Assembly: GCF_019703515.2 (NCBI RefSeq)
Contig: NC_059346.1
Coordinates: forward strand, 15,283,001-15,347,000
Direction of reading: 5' to 3'
DNA: 64,000 nt
Origin: Myxocyprinus asiaticus
Taxonomy: Eukaryota > Chordata > Actinopteri > Cypriniformes > Catostomidae
A model generated the notes under the pieces. That model saw nothing but the letters and a program-made list of their open reading frames with translations. It was not told the DNA's origin and did not search any database. Position numbers and translations under genes: made by a program. Of the stretch, positions 58,590 to 64,000 are shown one piece after another. Position 1 is the first letter of the stretch. Each line of letters begins with the position of its first letter.

Positions 58590-59416
58590 CCAGTAACCCC
58601 CTTCCTACTGATGAGTGGTGTCTTTTAACCAGGCAGGAAGAAGAGAAATGGCCCGACCGGGCACAAGCAAAGCATAGTCCCTTAACTAGGCATTGCTGCT
58701 TCTCCATACGTGACATCAGGGTTCTCCCGAATTGCATGGGCTCAGTGTTGGGGTGAGATACAGGTGACCTGGTCGAAATAGTGGGTCAGAGGGAATAGTC
58801 AGCTGCTCGAGAGGGTGAAGAGTGGTGTCAACGTTGATTACGGCATAGAGTCAGGCGTTGATCGACTCGGATAGCCAGGTCCACCAAGTTATCAAAACGA
58901 GTGGGGAGATCCAAAGGATAATTCTCATCCTGGACATCCGGAAAGCCCAAGCAAGAACAGGTCACACAAGCGGTCAGGGTGCGAAACTCAATCACATAGT
59001 CAGTGACTCACCGATCTACATGGGACAGTCTGGATAACACCCGGTGAAGTTCAGATGGAGAAAGCTTCATACGTGGCTCAGCACAGATGTCTGTTGTTCC
59101 AAATGGCAGTTCCCCATTCACCAGCCCTTCTGGAGAGGAGCAAGATAACATCCTTCATCGTGTCACCTGAGAACGGAGCTGGAGGGAGGATGTGAGCCTC
59201 TGGGCGCCAAGGGCCATGGTGAACCGTCGAAGCTGATGGGGGTGTTTCAGGAGAGGGACCGGGATCAGGAGAAGGGCAGAGCTGTTGGACCACCGCGGTG
59301 AGTTCAGCAATATCCAATGCCCGATTAGAAGTGGAGATTTGGTCTTGTTGATGCCCTAGCAGCGCTCCTTGCTGCGAGAGGGTAGAGCGAATAGTAGATT
59401 CCTCTGCTGGGTCCAT
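58590..59416 (-). pseudogene. Gypsy gag remnant with CCHC zinc knuckle
   Basis: It starts MDPAEESTIRSTLSQQGALL, typical of the fish Gypsy Gag N-terminus. The frame is lost near 59078. The nucleocapsid part reappears in 58737-57712 with one CCHC knuckle ([14 protein letters not shown], near residues 22-35 of that frame). The intervening capsid region has stops. Confidence 0.8.
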
Positions 59417-59433
59417 GCTTGGCTAGATTATTC

Positions 59434-60134
59434 TCTCAAAGTGAGTGTGACAGAGACCCAACTGCAGAAGAACATTTCAAAGGATTTATTTACAACAAAT
59501 GTCAACATAAACTGTGCTGGCGAAGTATTAGAATCCCAGCAGTGGCAGGAGACGAGGAACAAGTCTGTGTGCACATAGTGGGCGCGCAGAGGGCAAAGGA
59601 GGAGTGTGTTCATAAACAGGTGTATGCGTTGTGGAAGTCAGGAGCAGATCCATAGGAAGAGTCCATTGAAGCATGGTGTGGTACAGAGAACAAAGCCCGG
59701 ATGAAGGAGGGCAGTCGTTTTCCTGATACGCAGGCAAAGACGAGGAATCCTCCACTGGTGATTTGTGGGCGGCAAGGACAGGCGTACAGCAAACTGGAAG
59801 GTAACCACACTTCCCGACACACAGGCAAAGACAGGCAACCAACAGATACATGAGACAGCACCAACTAGACAAAGAGAGCAAGGTTAGCCACTTGACAGCA
59901 CAAGCAATAATCTAGTGAAGACAGTTAGGGCATACAAGTATTAATAGGGAGTGCAATCAGTGTGAAACAGGTGTAGCTAGCATGTTAATCAGCAGCATGA
60001 TCAGCACTTCCCTGGGAGTGATCACTGTTCCCATGGAAACACTGATCATGTGTGCCGGCTCCGCCTGCGAGACATGAGGGAGAGAGAAAAACAAAACAAC
60101 ATAATAAACCAGTGAACTCACCGGAGCCGTGACA
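59434..60134 (-). repeat. 5' LTR of the Gypsy element
   Basis: Matches 55141-55566 over its last 440 bases or so. Gag's ATG (59416) lies close behind it. Confidence 0.8.
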
Positions 60135-61230
60135 ACTGTTTGATGTTTAGAATCTCTGAGTTTCTTTTGCATGTTGCTTCATACTTGGTTTCACCCCTTA
60201 TTTCTTGATTATTTTCTAATTTATAGAATATAGTGTTGACTTGGAGTTTTGAATAAATAAAAAAACCTTTGCAATTAAAACTCTAAAAACAAAAAGAACA
60301 AATCTGAACATTTTTACAGGGAACAAGTTTATAATAGCACCCAAAACGTGATACACAGTATATTGATATTTGGGTAGGAATATTTTGACTGTGTTTACAG
60401 ATGTTGTCAAGGGAAATGGAAAGTACAAATTAATTCAGGGCAGCACTGCAACCGCTCTCCTAATCTAAATTGGGACACAAATTGGTGGAGAAGGGGTTTT
60501 TGCTTAATTGATACAGTAACTATATTGTGAAAGAATAAAGGCGGTAGAACTCTAAAAGGGCCAGTCATTATGCCATTTCAAGCAATTTACAAGAAGCCCC
60601 CAACCTCTTTATGAACAGAGGAGTTTTTGAATTGCCCACTGCAAATATTTACTAAACCTCACTGAAAAAAATAAAAATGTAAAAGGTAATTAATTTTAAT
60701 GAAGAAGCAGAAACAAAAGAACTTTGTTGCTTTCTTCTAAATCATGAGTCCAATGAGGAATTATTATCTGGTCCCTGCCTTTAGTAATTTGCAGGCAAGT
60801 GACAAATAAAATGTCATGTTTATGAGTTCGCCATGCATTTGTCTAATACTGGTGGCATACCTTGGTTGTAATAAAGGTTGAAGCCTTTTTTGTTGTTGTC
60901 CAGAGCTATTATTTTAATCTGTTGCAAGAAGCACCAAAACATCTGAAGGCAAGGTCCAAATCTTTGTGGGGACAGGAAACTGGGGTTCAGGTGTTAAACG
61001 GATGAAATCACTGTTCATATAATTAAAATGTGACTAAAGTGCTTTAGGGTTCATGGTCTCTCGAGGTGCAGAAAAGGCCAGTAGGATAAAACAGAGGTGA
61101 TGTGTGTAGGGGAAACACTTGGGTCCATCTAACAGTGGTCAGAATGTCTTGCTGATATTATAGACGAAGCTTTCATAGACAGCATAAATAGTCATTGCCT
61201 GGGATAATTAACAGAATTTGTGATCCTGAC
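60135..61230. other. Intergenic
   Basis: No gene, RNA or repeat family recognised. Confidence 0.4.
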
Positions 61231-61470
61231 TTAAAGGGACAGTTCCCACAAACATTTTTATTCTGTCATACTTTCCTTATCTTTATGTTAATCCAAAACC
61301 TTATTACTTTAGGTTAGGTAGAATGACAGCCTCAGTCACCATTCACTTTCATTGTATGGAAAAAAGATGCAATAAATGTGAATGGTGACTGAGTTTGACA
61401 ATCCCTAACATTTTTCCTTTTGTGTTCCATGGTAGAATTTTTATTTTTGGGTAAACTATCCCTTCAAGTA
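61231..61470. mobile_element. TTAA-target MITE (AGGGACAGTT family)
   Basis: Left end CTTAAAGGGACAGTTCCC, right end GGGTAAACTATCCCTTCAAG, internal CAGTCACCATTCACTTTCAT. Same family as 44258 and 49236. Confidence 0.75.
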
Positions 61471-61539
61471 AGGTGGCCAGATGGTAATTACATTGAAATT
61501 AAAGGGTTCATATTGACAGCATTCTCCTTGCAGATCAAT

Positions 61540-61605
61540 TTCAAGCTCGATTACACTTCATCTAGCACTCTGCGCATGCGCCAAGCACTAAGAAGTGTAA
61601 TCGAG
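61540..61605. repeat. Hairpin-forming inverted repeat with central GCGCATGCGC
   Basis: CTCGATTACACTT pairs with AAGTGTAATCGAG about 35 bases away. Between them TGCGCATGCGC is a perfect palindrome like an NRF-1 site. It is likely part of an old MITE whose other arm ends at 61893 (ACTATTCCTTTAA). Confidence 0.6.
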
Positions 61606-61779
61606 AGTCTGCAATGGCAAGATGTACAGTGAAATTTTTGTGTTCTTCTGTGGAATTTTGTATAAGGTCCTGTTTGCTTTTATCTATGAAATGACAATGA
61701 CTGGGTACTGGAGCTTTCCAGCTCCAAAAAGGGCACAGAATACCATAAAAGCATAATAAAGAATAATGGAATTATTCTA

Positions 61780-61895
61780 TATGGCTTGTTCGCTATATAT
61801 TCCAAGTCTTCTATAGTCATCTAATAGCATTGTGTGACACGAGGGTGAGCAAATAATGACAGTTTTAATTTTTCTGTGTACTATTCCTTTAAAAC
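61780..61895. mobile_element. TTAA-target MITE, single end
   Basis: CACGAGGGTGAGCAAATAAT and TGTACTATTCCTTTAA are the right end of the same MITE family. Confidence 0.6.
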
Positions 61896-62031
61896 AGAAC
61901 ACAAACAAAGGGAACAACAGTAATGTACAATTCAAAATTCTAAAAAGGGGAAAAGCTGAAAAAATATTTAAAGCGTAAAGTGTGTGTCCCTCCTATGTGT
62001 TGTGAACTAAAGCAAAGGTAAAAGATGAGTG

Positions 62032-62384
62032 TCATCTCGGCCTGTACTCCTCAGGTACACCAGACAGGTTTCTCTTTTTGAGTGCTGCATCCACAGTCTT
62101 AATAAGCCTATCAATGTTGCCACGCATTTCAGGCGTGTAAGGGTCATATTCTAGTTTTCTCAGCCCAGAACGTTTGAAGTTCCCATCTTTCTGTCCTTCC
62201 ACACACAACAGACGGTCCTCGGAGACCTCCAGGCCCAGAAAGATGACCATGGCTTTTAACTGAGAGAAAAGGTTGCGCTTTAACTCCTCAAAGTGCACCA
62301 CATGAACTTTCTTCCCGTATTTCAGCCAGTCCAGTGTGTGGGATGCCCACCATGGAGCATAGTTCTTCACAAACTCTGGCCACT
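62032..62384 (-). CDS. wscd2: Terminal coding exon of a WSCD-type sulfotransferase (partial gene)
   Basis: On the - strand, the acceptor TTTCAATCAG (62394-62385) precedes 117 codons that open as WPEFVKNYAPWWASHTLDWL and end EEYRPR with TGA at 62034-62032. The segment carries VVHFEELKRNLF, LLCVEGQKDGNFKR and YDPYT, the C-terminal part of the sulfotransferase domain of WSCD1/WSCD2. These are Golgi type II membrane proteins reported as sialate O-sulfotransferases. Transferase of sulfate from PAPS is the expected role, known from the family and not shown here. The other exons and the WSC domains must lie beyond position 64000. WSCD2 was chosen over WSCD1 because human WSCD2 neighbours CMKLR1. The exon is open and looks functional. 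Confidence 0.9.
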
Positions 62385-62556
62385 CTGATTGAAAGAGAGA
62401 AAGAGAGAGAGCGTTTAAAATCAGTGTTTTATTTCTGAGACCCTAACATCACCAAACAGAATTGCAAAAATAATGACTTTTCATGTTTTCAACAGGTCAA
62501 ACAGATATTCCCGTCAAAAGTCATGTCACTGGTTGAGCCTGTGTTACTGTGTTGGG

Positions 62557-63496
62557 CTGGGGTGCATTTCCCAAAAGCATCGTTAGACAACTATGGTCGC
62601 AAGTTCCATTGTTACCAACATAGTTCAACGATTTGGTGCTTCCCGAAACCGTAGTTCCAACGAACATTCGCCAACAGCATCACAAAGTTGTGTGGTTTGA
62701 ACTACAAATTTAAAAAAAAAAAAAAAATTATTTTGCTGTATGGACATAATTTCACTTCACTGAAGCTTCTATATCTTTTATTCCATATAATGTATATCTT
62801 TTATTCTGTCAAGACATTACCATATTTACATGCATTTAAGAAAACTGCTTATTGGGGGCCTGGGTAGCTCAGCAAGTAAAGACGCTGACTACCACACCTG
62901 GAGTCGCAAGTTCGAACCCAGGGTGTGCTAAGTGACTCCAGTCAGGCTTCCTAAGCAACCAATTGGCCCCGTTGCTAAGGTGGGTAGAGTCACGTTGGGT
63001 TAACCTCCTCGTGGTCGCTATAATGTGGTTCTCTCAGTGGGGCGTGTGGTGAGTTGTGCGTGGATGCCACGGAGAACAGCGTGAAGCCTCCACATGCCCT
63101 AGGTCTCCGCAGTAGCGCGCTCAACTAGCCACATGATAAGATGTGCGGATTGACTGTCTCAGATGTATGTGCTCAAGTGCATCAGGGAACCCTGAAGTTT
63201 GATGTAGAAGGAAACTCCACTATTGCAGCATATGTATCTACACAGTGCATGCAGCTTTCTCACGTTAAATGGCTTTCTGGTGTATGTTTAAATGAGTTTT
63301 AATAATTTAATATTCACAGAAGTTATTGCTCCACCCCCTGCGTAATGTCATTAAAGACAGCTCTATGTTGTTGAACCAATGTGGTTCAAACGATAGATGT
63401 GTGACTTCGGGAAAAAATCATGACTAGCTAGTTAATTTTTCCAACGATGCATCGTACTACTGTATGTTACGTTGTTGTACAGGGAATGCACCCCAG
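62557..63496. mobile_element. MITE with CTGGGGTGCATTTCCC ends, containing a SINE
   Basis: The left end CTGGGGTGCATTTCCC pairs with the right end GGGAATGCACCCCAG. The flanks GTTGGG and GTCGGG could be an imperfect 6-base target duplication. Inner motifs such as ACTATGGTCGCAAG and CAACGATGCATCGT are typical of an old family. Confidence 0.7.
62857..63165 (+). mobile_element. tRNA-derived SINE
   Basis: The head resembles a tRNA with A box TGGGTAGCTCAG (62861-62872) and B box AGTTCGAACCC (62909-62919), about 47 bases apart start to start, followed by a roughly 240-base tRNA-unrelated body (CCTCCTCGTGGTCGCTATAA near 63005). RNA polymerase III would be expected to use these boxes. The tRNA fold is incomplete, so this is not a functional tRNA gene. 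Confidence 0.8.
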
Positions 63497-64000
63497 GTCG
63501 GGATGCTCAAACAAACAGAGGTATGTTTTTGTAGCACCAGAGATGCAGTGTTTACACTTTTTTTTTTTGGGTGTAAAATTAAACACTTTATCTTTAACAT
63601 CTTCAAAAATAAAATTTTATAGAAACATGCTTTCAAATGGTGCACAATTTACAAACCTCCCAAACACCCATATATTTCATTAAGTGCATTGCAAAACACA
63701 TCTGTATGAGTTTGACAACACTTTAAAAATTTAACAAACATTTAAAAAGAAAACTGAACTGTATAACACACCAGAATGTACTTATAGCTTGTTGGCATGG
63801 CAACATGGTTTTCATAAAAAAAAAAAAAAAAAGAAGCAAATTGTCTTCAATCCAGTCATCAATATCTGATAAACCCAATCAAATATGTAACATAAACAGA
63901 AAGATATTGAAGTTCTCATTTTGAAAAAACAAATGCCAGAAATCCAGAGCATCAACTGCAGAAGAAAATAAAGAAGCAAACAAGATTCAAACATTGCTTA

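Larger units (their letters stand above)
55141..60134 (-). mobile_element. Ty3/Gypsy LTR retrotransposon, near full length, dead
   Basis: On the - strand the 5' LTR is 60134-59434 (about 700 bp; starts TGTCACGGCTCCGG). Gag follows at 59416 to about 58600, then protease, RT, RNase H and integrase to about 55545. The 3' LTR is about 55575-55141 and lacks the LTR's first 260 bases or so. The LTRs are similar but clearly diverged. No clean target duplication was found. No envelope gene is seen. Confidence 0.88.
62385..64000 (-). other. Intron of the wscd2-like gene (as far as visible)
   Basis: No upstream exon was found before the window end. It contains a (GA)n-rich tract beside the acceptor, a MITE with a nested SINE, and AT-rich sequence. 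Confidence 0.6.

Noticed and set aside
62857..62930. Functional tRNA gene
   Set aside because: A and B boxes are present, but the acceptor stem does not close and a SINE body continues downstream.

Overview
The window is vertebrate nuclear DNA, AT-rich and dominated by transposable elements. It most likely comes from a ray-finned fish and probably a cyprinid. The evidence is the repeat mix (Tc1-like transposons, hAT and TTAA-target MITEs, L2/Rex-type, L1-type and I-type LINEs, Gypsy and short non-autonomous LTR elements, a tRNA-derived SINE) and fish-type chemerin/chemokine-like receptor genes next to a wscd2-like exon. That neighbourhood matches the CMKLR1-WSCD2 linkage known in human. Species is inferred; nothing here fixes it.

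Only three stretches look like intact host coding sequence. Two are single-coding-exon rhodopsin-type GPCRs of the CMKLR1/FPR group on the + strand (1157-2191 and 43022-44059). The third is the terminal coding exon of a WSCD-type sulfotransferase on the - strand (62032-62384). Between the two receptors lie broken receptor copies: psi-2 (8253-10052), psi-3 (25057-25676), a small chimeric 5' relic (32081-32358) and a stray receptor 3' tail (about 25740-26110). Copies of the same roughly 1 kb upstream block stand before psi-2, psi-3 and the second intact gene. The locus therefore reads as a tandem receptor array that expanded, decayed and was filled with transposons.

Layout: 1-4840, receptor 1 with a TTAA-flanked element. 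4840-10052, psi-2 unit carrying four separate insertions. 10053-14690, old repeat, an I-type LINE split by a hAT element that itself holds an L2 fragment. 14690-20100, degraded exons of two transposon-type genes (SWIM/YqaJ-like and a WPP/DUF4806-like domain) around Tc1 and hAT elements. 20130-23830, L1 fragment, short LTR retrotransposon, hAT fragment. 24100-26110, psi-3 unit. 26144-36710, Tc1 elements, a long degraded CR1/L2/Rex-type LINE, the receptor relic and two near-complete Tc1 elements side by side. 37100-42000, hAT-type repeats. 42000-44240, second intact receptor. 44258-54140, MITEs, L1 fragment, tandem repeat. 55141-60134, a dead Gypsy element. 61230-64000, MITEs, the wscd2 exon and a SINE inside a MITE.

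The receptors are expected to work alone as plasma-membrane chemoattractant or adipokine receptors coupled to G proteins. The transposon-encoded genes here all carry stops, frameshifts or lost catalytic residues, so none looks autonomous. No bacterial-type operon, CRISPR array or phage is present. All boundaries were judged by eye from flanking duplications and from comparing copies within the window.
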